From CAG-791 sp963591995 (GTDB lineage: Bacteria > Bacillota > Clostridia > Lachnospirales > Lachnospiraceae), in the NCBI GenBank assembly GCA_963591995.1, contig CAVAUJ010000002.1, positions 1 to 64,000 of the forward strand: 64,000 nt of DNA, read 5' to 3'. The notes beneath the pieces are model-generated. The model did no database searches and was not told where the DNA came from. It saw only the letters and a list, made by a program, of their open reading frames with translations. Below, piece after piece: positions 54,716-63,257 of the stretch. The first letter of the stretch is position 1; every line of letters begins with the position of its first letter. A program made the position numbers and the translations under genes.

Positions 54716-56743
54716 CTACAGCGTAACCTCGCTCAGCTTTCCATCCCTTGCAAAGGCCGGGAGCACATCCTTCGGCGCCGGGACGACAGATTCCTTTCCG
54801 CCCTCGTAGATCCTGCCGTCCGCAAGGGAGCGCCAGCTGCCGGCCGGGAAGTATACCGTTCTTTCCTCCATCGCTTCGTACAGGATCGGTGCCACCAGAA
54901 GATCCTGCCCCAGCAGATATTCATCGTCCACCGTCCAGGCTCTCCCATCCTCCGGGAATTCATAGAAGAGCGGGCGCATTACCGGGTCGCCCTTTTCATG
55001 AGCAGCGCGCATCGTTTCTCTTACATAGGGGCGGAGCTTCTCGCGCAGCTCCATGTATTTTTTGCAAATCGCGTAGATTTCTTCTCCGTAGCTCCACACC
55101 TCATTGTCTGCTCCGGAAGGGCATTTCCCGCCTTTGACACAGCTCATCGGTTCCTGAATGGGCTCGCGGAAGCCGTGCAAACGCATCACCGGGCAAAAGG
55201 CACCGAACTCGAACCACCGGGTAAAGACCTCCTTGAAGGCCTCGTCATGGATGTTGCCCCCATGAAACCCGCCGATGTCCGTCGTCCACCACGGAATTCC
55301 GGCAATTCCCATCGAAAGCCCCGCGCGCAGCTGGTTTCGAAGCGAAGCAAAGGAAGAGTCGATATCGCCCGACCAGACAAGAGCACCGTAGCGCTGCGAT
55401 CCTGCCCACGCACAACGCAGCAGGTTCACAATGTTGTCCTGGCCTTCCTTTGTCATGCCCTCATAGGCCATGCGTGCATATTCTCTCGGATAAATGTTGC
55501 CCACCTCAACATCGGCGCCCTTAAAATAGCGATAATGTGAGAATTCGTAGCCGCCGTATCCCGGCTCACCGTTGAGCTCCGGCTCTGCCTCATCCAGCCA
55601 GAAGATATGGATTCCCTTTTCATAATAGTTCTTTCGAATCACATCCCATACATAGCTGCGCGTCTGCCGGTTGGTGACGTCAATGATGGCGGCATCCCCC
55701 AGCTGTCCCAGACGTTTTCCGTGCTCGGAACGGATCAGGCCGCCGGCCTCCTTGAGGTGCGGATAGCTGGCCGAATCCTTTTCCACCGTTGGCCAGATGG
55801 AAACCATCAAATGGATTCCCATCTGCTTTAATTCCTTCACCATGCCCTCCGGGTCCGGCCAGTAATCCTCATCAAAGGTCCAGTCGCCCTCGTAGGGCCA
55901 GTGGAAATAATCCACCACGATCACATCAATCGGGAGCTTTCTTCTCTTATACTCTCTTGCGACCTCCAGAATTTCGTCCTGGGTCTTGTAGCGGAGCTTG
56001 CACTGCCAGAAGCCCAGCCCGTATTCCGGCATCATCGGAACCTTTCCGGACACGTCGGCGTACGACCGCTCAATCTCGGCCGGAGTATCTCCCGCGGTGA
56101 TCCAGTAATCCATCTGCTTGGTTGAAACAGCCTTCCACTCCGTTACGTTCTTTCCGAAGGTAACCTGACCGACGCCGGGATTGTTCCAAAGGAAGCCATA
56201 GCCGTTCGATGACAACGCAAACGGAACCGAAGCCTGCGAATTGCGATGGGCCAGCTCCAAAACGCAGCCCTTCATGTCAAGATACGGCTGCTGGTACTGC
56301 CCGAGGCCAAAGATTTTCTCTCCATCCACCGGCTCAAAGCGTACCGTAAGCGCATAATTGTCCATCATGGCATACGGCTCAAAGGTTCTGGCATAAATCT
56401 CCAGCGCAGAATTAAATTCCTTGTGCCCCTCCTCCATCATGGAACGGGTCCTTTGGAACTCCTGCAGCAGGACTTTTCCCTCCCGGTTATAGAAGGTCAG
56501 CTTTCCCGAGCCGGAAAGCTCCGCGCGGATTTTGCCGTTTGTCAAAACAGCCCCGTTTCCTTCCGGAACGGCTTCCGATGCCGTCTTTTTCGGGTTGGGC
56601 AGAAGGGCGGACAGGTCCTCATCCTCCAGAAAGGAAGACCTCTGCGTTGCCCGCACGCGAAGAGAATTCTCCCCCCAGGGTTCTATTACCAGCAATTCCT
56701 TATCGTATCTTCTGATGATTCTTCCGTTTTCAATCGTGATCAT
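54716..56743 (-). CDS. GH31 alpha-xylosidase/alpha-glucosidase-like enzyme
   Basis: A 675-residue GH31 enzyme with N-terminal beta-sandwich, TIM barrel and C-terminal beta domains. The nucleophile is Asp384 in IFWLDEAEPE and the acid/base Asp460 in VWSGDIDS. The pattern PEYGLGFWQCKLRYKTQDE and IDVIVVDYFHWP fits the alpha-xylosidase branch, which trims xylose from xyloglucan fragments, but alpha-glucosidases share it. No signal peptide. It starts ten bases after a close paralog and is the last gene of the importer operon at 62226. Confidence 0.9.
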   Translation of the reverse strand: MITIENGRIIRRYDKELLVIEPWGENSLRVRATQRSSFLEDEDLSALLPNPKKTASEAVPEGNGAVLTNGKIRAELSGSGKLTFYNREGKVLLQEFQRTRSMMEEGHKEFNSALEIYARTFEPYAMMDNYALTVRFEPVDGEKIFGLGQYQQPYLDMKGCVLELAHRNSQASVPFALSSNGYGFLWNNPGVGQVTFGKNVTEWKAVSTKQMDYWITAGDTPAEIERSYADVSGKVPMMPEYGLGFWQCKLRYKTQDEILEVAREYKRRKLPIDVIVVDYFHWPYEGDWTFDEDYWPDPEGMVKELKQMGIHLMVSIWPTVEKDSASYPHLKEAGGLIRSEHGKRLGQLGDAAIIDVTNRQTRSYVWDVIRKNYYEKGIHIFWLDEAEPELNGEPGYGGYEFSHYRYFKGADVEVGNIYPREYARMAYEGMTKEGQDNIVNLLRCAWAGSQRYGALVWSGDIDSSFASLRNQLRAGLSMGIAGIPWWTTDIGGFHGGNIHDEAFKEVFTRWFEFGAFCPVMRLHGFREPIQEPMSCVKGGKCPSGADNEVWSYGEEIYAICKKYMELREKLRPYVRETMRAAHEKGDPVMRPLFYEFPEDGRAWTVDDEYLLGQDLLVAPILYEAMEERTVYFPAGSWRSLADGRIYEGGKESVVPAPKDVLPAFARDGKLSEVTL

Positions 56744-56753
56744 AAGCTGCCCC

Positions 56754-58829
56754 TCATACGTGCAGTGTATATCCGTTTCTGGTAAAGAGAGGAATCTGCT
56801 CCAGCGGCGTTTGAACGGTTACCTCCCGGCCGCCCTCTGTCGTCTCTCCGGTCCATACATTCGTCCACGCAGAGCCTTCCGGAAGGTAGACCCTCTTGCT
56901 GGTTTCTCCCGCCTGCATAACGGGTGCCACCAGCACGTTCGGGCCGAACATGTAAGCCGACTCATTCTCCCATGCCTTTTGATCCTCCGGGAAATCATAG
57001 AAGAGCGGGCGCATCACCGGATCGCCCTTTTCATGGGCCGCCGTCATAAGCTCCCGGATATAGGGCCGCATCTGCTCGCGAAGATCGATGTATTTCCTGC
57101 AAATCTCGTAGACCTTCTCCCCATAGGACCAGATTTCGTTCGGCGCTCCGGAAACACAGGTTGCTCCGCCGGTTGTTCCCAGCTGCGGCTGGTACGGCAT
57201 CCGATAGCCGTGCAGGCGCATCACCGGGCAAAACGCTCCGTATTCAAACCACCGGACGAATACCTCATGGTAGTTCTCATCATAAATGTTGGCACCAAAG
57301 AATCCGCCGATGTCCGTTGTCCACCAGGGAATCCCGGCGATTCCCATGTTCAGTCCGGCACAGAACTGGTTCCGAAGGCTTTCGAAGGTGGAATGAATGT
57401 CTCCCGACCACACAAGGGCGCCGTATTTCTGCGACCCTGCCCATGCGCACCGGAGAAGATTCACGATGTTCTCCTGGCCGGCCTCCTTCATGCCATCAAA
57501 GAAGGTCTTCGCGTACATGACAGGATATACATTTCCGATCTGTGTGTTCGGCCCGAGGTGATAACGGTAGTTTTCGAAATCGTATACCGTATATTCCGGT
57601 TCCGCCTCATCGAGCCAGAAGATGTTCACTCCCTTATCGTAGTAATTCTTTTTGCACTTTCCCCAGACATATTCTCTGGCCTCCGGATTGGTCGGATCGA
57701 ACTGGATGGTATTGCCCTGGTAGGTGTTGTCGATGCGTACGCCCTTTTCCACTCTGGTAAGAAGGCCCTTTGCCATCATCTCATCAAAGTTTTCCGACAG
57801 GTAGTCCACCATCGGCCACACGGAAACCATGAGCTCCATTCCCATTTCCTTCAGCTCATGAATCATCGCATCCGGGTCCGGCCAATAGGTCGGATCAAAC
57901 CGCCAGTCGCCCTGCTTTGGCCAATGGAAGAAGTCCACCACAATGACATCCACCGGGATTCCTCTTCTTTTGTATTCCCTGGCAACCTCCAGAAGCTCCT
58001 CCTGCGTCCGGTAGCGAAGCTTGCACTGCCAGAAGCCCATCCCGTATTCCGGCATCATCGGAACCTTTCCGGTTGCATCCGCATACGCATGCTCGATTTC
58101 TGCCGGTGTGTCCCCGGCGGTGATCCAATAATCCAGCTTTTTCGTGGAAAAGGCCTCCCAGCCGGTGATGTTCTTATTGAAATTCACCTTGCCGATTGCC
58201 GGGTTATTCCACAAAAATCCATACCCGAGAGAACTGATGTAGAACGGAACCGAGGCCTGGGAATTCCGATGCGCCAGCTCGAGCTCCGCGCCCTTCATAT
58301 CCAGGAAGTCCTGCTGGTATTGGCCCATGCCGAAAATCTTCTCTCCGTCGTTTCCTTCAAACCGCATGGTCAGCTGATAATCGCCGCCGATGATGGGCTT
58401 AAATTCCCGTCCTTCCACCTCCAGAGAGCTTGTGGTAGGTGCAAACATATCCCTGCGATTACGGACGTATTCCTCCAGCAGCTTTTCTCCCTTGCTGTTG
58501 TAAAAGGTCAGCTTTCCGATGTTGTTGATAACCGCCTTGATTTTTCCGTTGCAGATGGAGGCGCTGTAATCCTCGATCGTAATTTCCGATGCGGTCTTCC
58601 CGGGATTTCCTTCCAGGGCCCAGAGCTCCTGCGGCATCTCCGGCTCCTTTGTGGCACGAACGCGCAGCGAATTTTCTCCCCATGGCTCGATCAGCACCCG
58701 CTCCGCATCGTAGCGGTAGGTAAGAGCTCCGTCTTTTTCGCCGAAATATCCCATCAGAAACGCATTGGTTGTACGGAAATCTCCTGCGGATCCGCCTTCT
58801 TCAACCGAAACCGTATGTAATTCAGCCAT
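56754..58829 (-). CDS. GH31 alpha-xylosidase/alpha-glucosidase-like enzyme (paralog)
   Basis: A 691-residue GH31 enzyme clearly related along its length to the downstream one. Nucleophile Asp407 in IFWLDEAEPEY and acid/base Asp477 in VWSGDIHS; the metal/substrate block VVDFFHWP is kept. Differences cluster in the insert after IFWLDEAEPE (14 residues shorter) and in the C-terminal loops, which suggests different side-chain specificity. No signal peptide. It lies 26 bases behind the MalG-type permease and would act on sugars brought in by that importer. Confidence 0.9.
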   Translation of the reverse strand: MAELHTVSVEEGGSAGDFRTTNAFLMGYFGEKDGALTYRYDAERVLIEPWGENSLRVRATKEPEMPQELWALEGNPGKTASEITIEDYSASICNGKIKAVINNIGKLTFYNSKGEKLLEEYVRNRRDMFAPTTSSLEVEGREFKPIIGGDYQLTMRFEGNDGEKIFGMGQYQQDFLDMKGAELELAHRNSQASVPFYISSLGYGFLWNNPAIGKVNFNKNITGWEAFSTKKLDYWITAGDTPAEIEHAYADATGKVPMMPEYGMGFWQCKLRYRTQEELLEVAREYKRRGIPVDVIVVDFFHWPKQGDWRFDPTYWPDPDAMIHELKEMGMELMVSVWPMVDYLSENFDEMMAKGLLTRVEKGVRIDNTYQGNTIQFDPTNPEAREYVWGKCKKNYYDKGVNIFWLDEAEPEYTVYDFENYRYHLGPNTQIGNVYPVMYAKTFFDGMKEAGQENIVNLLRCAWAGSQKYGALVWSGDIHSTFESLRNQFCAGLNMGIAGIPWWTTDIGGFFGANIYDENYHEVFVRWFEYGAFCPVMRLHGYRMPYQPQLGTTGGATCVSGAPNEIWSYGEKVYEICRKYIDLREQMRPYIRELMTAAHEKGDPVMRPLFYDFPEDQKAWENESAYMFGPNVLVAPVMQAGETSKRVYLPEGSAWTNVWTGETTEGGREVTVQTPLEQIPLFTRNGYTLHV

Positions 58830-58855
58830 GCCTTTTCCCTCCTGTTGTCATTATT

Positions 58856-59779
58856 CTATTCCTTCACCGCGCCGGCTGTCATGCCGCCTACAATGTATTT
58901 CTGCAGGAAGATGAACAGGCAGATGACCGGCAGCACCAGAATGGTTCCATAAGCCATAATGCAGTTCCACTTGGTTCCCCATTTGCTCTGGAATTTGTAA
59001 ATGTTCGCCGTCAAAGGACGCATATCCGCCTGCACATTGAAGGTCATCGAATATGCCAGATCGTTCCAGCCGTTCAGGAACGAAATCACGAGCACCGTGA
59101 TGATACCGGTTTTGATGGCCGGCAGCATAATCAGGAAAAAGGACTGAACCACGCTGCAGCCGTCAATTCGCGCCGCATCGTCCAGGGAGGTCGGCACACT
59201 CTTAAAATAAGGACGAAGCGTGACCACAATAAACGGAACGGATCCGGAGGAAATGGCGATCGCAGGTCCCAGGTAGGTGCCCAGCAGATGCAGCTGGTTG
59301 AAAATCAGATACATAGGCGTCAGCATCAGGGATGCCGGAAGCATCTGCGATACCAGGAAGGTCAGCATAAAGGCCTTGCTGCCCTTCACCTTGTACCTGC
59401 CCATGCCATAGGCACAGGTAACGCCAAAGCCCAGAGAGAGGATCATGGACAAAAAGGCGATGCACAGGCTGTTCTTGAGGGAAGAGATGAATTCCGAATC
59501 CGAGAAGTTCAGAATCCAGGGCTGCAGCGTAAAGTTGTGCGGATAATAGGTGACAATCTTGCCGAAGGATTCCGCATCGGTCTTAAAGGACATGCTCACC
59601 AGCCAGTAGATCGGGAACAGGAACACAATCGCCACCAGAACGGCAATCACACACAGTACAATATTCTCTCTCTTTTCCCTGGGCGTCATATTGGAAAGGC
59701 TGACCCGATCCGGATTGCCCTTTGCTTTTTTCGTCACATTCTTTTGCGATGCTTCTGCATTTTTCGTTGTAGTTTTCAT
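58856..59779 (-). CDS. Carbohydrate ABC transporter permease (MalG type)
   Basis: A 307-residue permease with a charged N-terminal tail of about 35 residues, six membrane segments and EAA loop DDAARIDGCSVVQSFFLI; the C-terminus is KYIVGGMTAGAVKE. It overlaps the MalF-type gene by four bases (ATGA), indicating coupling, and precedes the two GH31 genes. Confidence 0.93.
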   Translation of the reverse strand: MKTTTKNAEASQKNVTKKAKGNPDRVSLSNMTPREKRENIVLCVIAVLVAIVFLFPIYWLVSMSFKTDAESFGKIVTYYPHNFTLQPWILNFSDSEFISSLKNSLCIAFLSMILSLGFGVTCAYGMGRYKVKGSKAFMLTFLVSQMLPASLMLTPMYLIFNQLHLLGTYLGPAIAISSGSVPFIVVTLRPYFKSVPTSLDDAARIDGCSVVQSFFLIMLPAIKTGIITVLVISFLNGWNDLAYSMTFNVQADMRPLTANIYKFQSKWGTKWNCIMAYGTILVLPVICLFIFLQKYIVGGMTAGAVKE

Positions 59780-60672
59780 TCGTCATCCTCCGCTGCTACC
59801 ATCTTGAGATAGAACAAGCCGATGATAAACAATATGACAAACAATACCATCGCCACTGCCGAGCCCTTCGAAAACTCGTATTGCTTGAAGGAAAGGTTGT
59901 AAGCATAGGTTCCAAGAACATCCGTCGCATTCAGCGGTCCGCCGGAGGTCATAATGAACATCAGGTCGAAGGCCTTGAAGGTGTAAATAAAGCCGAGCAT
60001 CAGCACCGCCATGATCGCCGGCCGCAGGAGCGGGAAGGTCACACGCCAGAACCTTTGCCAGCGGTTCGCTCCGTCCACCTCTGCCGCCTCCAGAACCTCC
60101 TGCGAGATTCCCGTGAGTCCGGAGGTCAGAAGCAGCATGTTAAAGGGAATGCCCACCCAGCAGTTCATCGCAATGACGGCCGCCATCGCCGATCCCGGCT
60201 GCAGCAGCCAGTCCACCGGAGAGGAAATCAAACCGAGGTTCATCAGCAGAGAATTCACAACACCGCTGGACTTGTCGAACATATTTTTGCCCAGCAATGC
60301 CGTGACCGACATCGGCATCATGTACGCAATCAATATTAATCCGCGGATCGGGCCCGCAAAGGTAAACCGTTTGGAAAAGAACAGGGCCATAAGAAAGCCG
60401 ATGGAAAACTGGAACAGCAGGCACCAGAACGTGAACACAAACGTGTTCTTCAGCACCAGCCGGAAGGTGGCATTCTGGAAAAGCTCAACGTAATTCTGCA
60501 AGCCGACGAAGATATCCGTTTGGGATGCAAAGGTCTTAACATTGACATTTTTCAGGCTCAATATGACGTTGTAAACCAGCGGGTAACCAAGAATGACTAC
60601 CATGTAGATAAATCCCGGAAGGATGAAGGCATACCCTTCCCGATTTTTTTTCTGCTGCATCGTTAATTTCAT
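59776..60672 (-). CDS. Carbohydrate ABC transporter permease (MalF type)
   Basis: A 298-residue permease with membrane segments from about residue 13 and EAA loop EAAEVDGANRWQRFWRV. ATG 60672 has AAAGGA about ten bases upstream; a GTG at 60681 is nearly touching that site. It is preceded by a strong hairpin that follows the lipoprotein gene. Confidence 0.92.
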   Translation of the reverse strand: MKLTMQQKKNREGYAFILPGFIYMVVILGYPLVYNVILSLKNVNVKTFASQTDIFVGLQNYVELFQNATFRLVLKNTFVFTFWCLLFQFSIGFLMALFFSKRFTFAGPIRGLILIAYMMPMSVTALLGKNMFDKSSGVVNSLLMNLGLISSPVDWLLQPGSAMAAVIAMNCWVGIPFNMLLLTSGLTGISQEVLEAAEVDGANRWQRFWRVTFPLLRPAIMAVLMLGFIYTFKAFDLMFIMTSGGPLNATDVLGTYAYNLSFKQYEFSKGSAVAMVLFVILFIIGLFYLKMVAAEDDE

Positions 60673-60709
60673 GGAGTCCACTTCCTTTCTGAAACCACGG
60701 AAAAATCAA

Positions 60710-60740
60710 AGGGGCTGACGCCGGATCCGGCGCAGCCCCT
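60710..60740 (-). terminator. Intercistronic hairpin between lipoprotein and permease genes
   Basis: A GC-rich stem of about 15 base pairs with one bulged A (60718), followed by a U-rich tract in the minus-strand RNA. It lies between the lipoprotein stop and the MalF-type start and probably acts as a leaky terminator or mRNA stabilizer. Confidence 0.65.
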
Positions 60741-60846
60741 CTGGCATATCCTTCCTGTCCTTTGGAACAGATGACTGCTCTTTGCGGATAGTATTCTCAA
60801 ATTGTTTTCCGACGCTGCGTGATCGGGCTCAGGTCGGAGAGATCGT

Positions 60847-62226
60847 TTAGTTTGCTTCCGGAAGAGGCGTTTCCGCAACAATCGGATCAATCACCGTTGC
60901 CGCCTGTGCCGCTGCATCCGCCGCGGTAGACTGGCCAAGGATCGCTGCCTGCTCTGCTGTCCACACCGCCTCCGAGATGGTAGGCCACTGCGGGTGAGGG
61001 CCGCGGGCTACTGCAAAATTCAAGGAGTCATTGAATACCTTGTATCTCTCATCCTCTGTCCAGAAATCCTTCAGTTCCACCGCATCCTTGCGAACCGGAA
61101 GCTTACCGGCAATTTCACACCAGTCCGCGTTGTTTTGTGCCGTCTGCATATACTTCAGGAACTCTGCGCACTCTGCGACATGCTTGGAGGAGGTGCATAC
61201 GCCGAAGTTCTCACCGCCGATGACGGTTGCCTGATTGCCGTTATAGCTGGGCATTTCGATGTACTTGTACTCGAAGTTCACGCTGTCCTTCAGATCGCCG
61301 TCCAGCTGTGCGATGTGCCAGGTGCCGGATTCCAGCATCGCTGCCTTGCCTGCGACAAACGCATTCAATGCATCTCCCTGTCCCCAGTTCACGACCTCAT
61401 TGGACATATATCCCTTGGATTCCAGATCTGCCAGGAAGCTGAATGCCTGAACGGATGCCTCCGAATCGATATCGCCTACGCTTCCGCCCGCTCCGTACAG
61501 CCACGGAATAAACTGGAAGGTTCCTTCCTCATTGGAAATGGCGCACATTGCAAAGCCATACACACCATTTGCCGCATCGGTGGTCTTCTCACAAACCTCC
61601 TCGAACTCTTCCCAGGTGGTCGGCGGTTCTACCCCTGCCGCATTCAGAAGATCCATGTTGCAAAGAATTGCCAGGCAGTTGGAGTTGTTCGGAAGGCCGT
61701 GCAGCTTTCCTTCGGAATCCATGCAGGAGGAAAGCGGTCCGTCGTAGAACTGATCCAGATCCTCCCAGCCCTCCAGGTACTCTGTGATGTCTGCGAATAC
61801 GCCGAGCGAGATGTAGGAAGACATATCCGGCGAATCCACCATTCCGATGTCCGGAAGATCTCCCGAAACCGCGCCGATGGTGTACTGCTTCATGAGCTCC
61901 TCACGGGAGACATAGGTCGGCACAATGTAAATGTCGCTTTGCGACTCATTGTACTTTTTGATAACGGCATTCAGCGCTTCTGCTTCGTGTTCAAAATAGT
62001 GCCACAGGGTAACCTGCTCGCCGCCGTTCGACTCTCCGATCTGATCCGTTGTCGCTGCAGTATGATCGGTTGCTGTGGAATCGGTCGTCTCCGCCGAGGC
62101 GGTCTCTGTTGCAGCTGCCGAGGATGTGTCTGCAGAGGAGCCGCTGCTCCCGCATCCTGCAAGAAGTCCTCCGGCAAGGATTGCCGAAAGAGCTGCCGCC
62201 GACATTCGCTTCATAGAACGTTTCAT
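60847..62226 (-). CDS. Sugar ABC transporter substrate-binding lipoprotein (family 1)
   Basis: A 459-residue binding lipoprotein: MKRSMKRMS, hydrophobic segment, lipobox AGGLLAGC, a long Ser/Thr/Ala tether of about 40 residues, then the family 1 fold beginning VTLWHYFEHEAEAL. ATG 62226 has AGGGAGGA eight bases upstream; the frame is open to 62289 but without a site. It is the first gene of an operon with two permeases and two GH31 enzymes, so alpha-xyloside- or alpha-glucoside-containing oligosaccharides are likely ligands. Confidence 0.92.
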   Translation of the reverse strand: MKRSMKRMSAAALSAILAGGLLAGCGSSGSSADTSSAAATETASAETTDSTATDHTAATTDQIGESNGGEQVTLWHYFEHEAEALNAVIKKYNESQSDIYIVPTYVSREELMKQYTIGAVSGDLPDIGMVDSPDMSSYISLGVFADITEYLEGWEDLDQFYDGPLSSCMDSEGKLHGLPNNSNCLAILCNMDLLNAAGVEPPTTWEEFEEVCEKTTDAANGVYGFAMCAISNEEGTFQFIPWLYGAGGSVGDIDSEASVQAFSFLADLESKGYMSNEVVNWGQGDALNAFVAGKAAMLESGTWHIAQLDGDLKDSVNFEYKYIEMPSYNGNQATVIGGENFGVCTSSKHVAECAEFLKYMQTAQNNADWCEIAGKLPVRKDAVELKDFWTEDERYKVFNDSLNFAVARGPHPQWPTISEAVWTAEQAAILGQSTAADAAAQAATVIDPIVAETPLPEAN

Positions 62227-62307
62227 ATCTGGTGTCCTCCCTCTGGTTTGGTGATAAACATTGCCAAAACCCTTGCTCGTTTTGTGCAATATTTATTCGT
62301 TGCGTTA

Positions 62308-62336
62308 AGAATATGATTTTCTATTATGCACATCAA
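62308..62336 (-). promoter_or_regulatory. Putative promoter of the GH31 importer operon
   Basis: TTGATG (62331-62336) and TATTCT (62308-62313) with a 17-base spacer, about 80 bases before the lipoprotein ATG. Confidence 0.5.
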
Positions 62337-62343
62337 CCAAATC

Positions 62344-62403
62344 ATTTAAGAACCAGCTGTATTTTTAGGATGTCTTTTTAAGATTCCGCGATTGTTTTAA
62401 GAT
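62344..62403 (-). promoter_or_regulatory. Candidate operator: four direct repeats next to the -35 box
   Basis: The 9-base word ATCTTAAAA and variants recur on minus at 62395-62403, 62376-62384, 62363-62371 (ATCCTAAAA) and 62344-62352 (TTCTTAAAT). The first and second pairs are each spaced 19 bases. The last copy ends seven bases before the -35 box, a position typical for AraC-type activators. The YesN-type regulator encoded just upstream is the obvious candidate to bind. Confidence 0.5.
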
Positions 62404-62430
62404 TTCTTTCGCTGCGGCGCAGACAAAAAG

Positions 62431-62453
62431 AAAAAGCCCTGCATTCGCAGGGC
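62431..62453 (-). terminator. Terminator after the response regulator
   Basis: Seven-bp stem GCCCTGC/GCAGGGC (62436-62442 with 62447-62453), four-base loop and five U, then another U-rich stretch. It separates the two-component genes from the importer promoter. A second hairpin (62493-62519) directly follows the regulator stop codon. Confidence 0.8.
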
Positions 62454-62461
62454 CGGTTCGC

Positions 62462-62491
62462 CTGGCCGATTCTTTTGCAAACGATGTGCTA
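62462..62491 (-). repeat. Sequence related to the end of the trp-leader palindrome
   Basis: Read on minus from 62491, TAGCACATCGTTTGCAAAAG and the next ten bases match 24 of 30 positions of the palindrome end at 53741. No inverted partner is seen nearby, so it may be a truncated copy. Confidence 0.5.
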
Positions 62492-62519
62492 AGGAAATAC
62501 TGATTTAATCAGCGTTTCC

Positions 62520-63257
62520 CTAGGAATAATTCGACCGTTCCAGATATTCACTGACACTCATTCCGGTCTCTTCTTTGAAGCACTTCTGAAAATATTTGTT
62601 ATCGGAGAAACCGGTTTTCTCAAAGACATTGTCCTTCGTTGCCTCTGCGCTTAACAGAAACTCCTTTGCCTTTTCAATGCGATAGGAGCGCAGGAATTTT
62701 GCAAAATTTACGCCGATGCTCTTCGTGAACAGATAGCTGAAGTACTCTGCGGTCACTCCCAAAGCCTCTGCCACATCCCGCTGCATCAGCTTGGTCTGGT
62801 AGGCCTCCTCGATTATTTTCAGCGCATGACGCACCGTTGGCTGCACATCCGGATAGCGGTCCAGAAGCTCGGAATTCTGTTCCCACGGCCGCTTTCGGTT
62901 CTGCAGCTTATCCAGAAGCAGGCGCACATCATCCTTGACAATCGGCTTCACCAGATAGTCGGTTACGCCAAGAGACAAGGCCTCCCTTGCAATGTCAAAT
63001 TCCTCATACGCACTGATGATCACAATGCGGCAGGAATAGTTCATGGCCCGTATCGAGCGGATCAGCTCCATCCCATCCATGCCCGGCATTCGGATGTCGG
63101 TCATCACAACATCCGGCTGCTGCAGCCGCAGCCGTTCCAGCGCTGCCCTTCCATCGGACGCTATGCCGAGGATCTCCAGCGTCTCATCTTCCTCCTCCAG
63201 AAGATTTCGCAGGCCCCTGGCTGCTCTCGGCTCATCCTCCACAATCAATATTTTCAT
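62520..63257 (-). CDS. Response regulator with AraC-type DNA-binding domain (YesN type)
   Basis: A 245-residue regulator: receiver domain with Glu7-Asp8, phospho-acceptor Asp54 in VMTDIRMPGMDG and Lys in YLVKPIV, then an AraC double helix-turn-helix at about 145-240 (QRDVAEALGVTAEYFSYLFT; GFSDNKYFQKCFKEETGMSVSEYL). It overlaps the kinase gene by 26 bases with GAGGAG upstream of its ATG. It should control the importer-GH31 operon that follows. Confidence 0.93.
   Translation of the reverse strand: MKILIVEDEPRAARGLRNLLEEEDETLEILGIASDGRAALERLRLQQPDVVMTDIRMPGMDGMELIRSIRAMNYSCRIVIISAYEEFDIAREALSLGVTDYLVKPIVKDDVRLLLDKLQNRKRPWEQNSELLDRYPDVQPTVRHALKIIEEAYQTKLMQRDVAEALGVTAEYFSYLFTKSIGVNFAKFLRSYRIEKAKEFLLSAEATKDNVFEKTGFSDNKYFQKCFKEETGMSVSEYLERSNYS

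Noticed and set aside
56532..58820. Plus-strand open frame of about 760 codons opposite the GH31 gene
   Set aside because: Antisense to a gene with intact catalytic motifs; His/Arg/Pro-rich translation without domain features.
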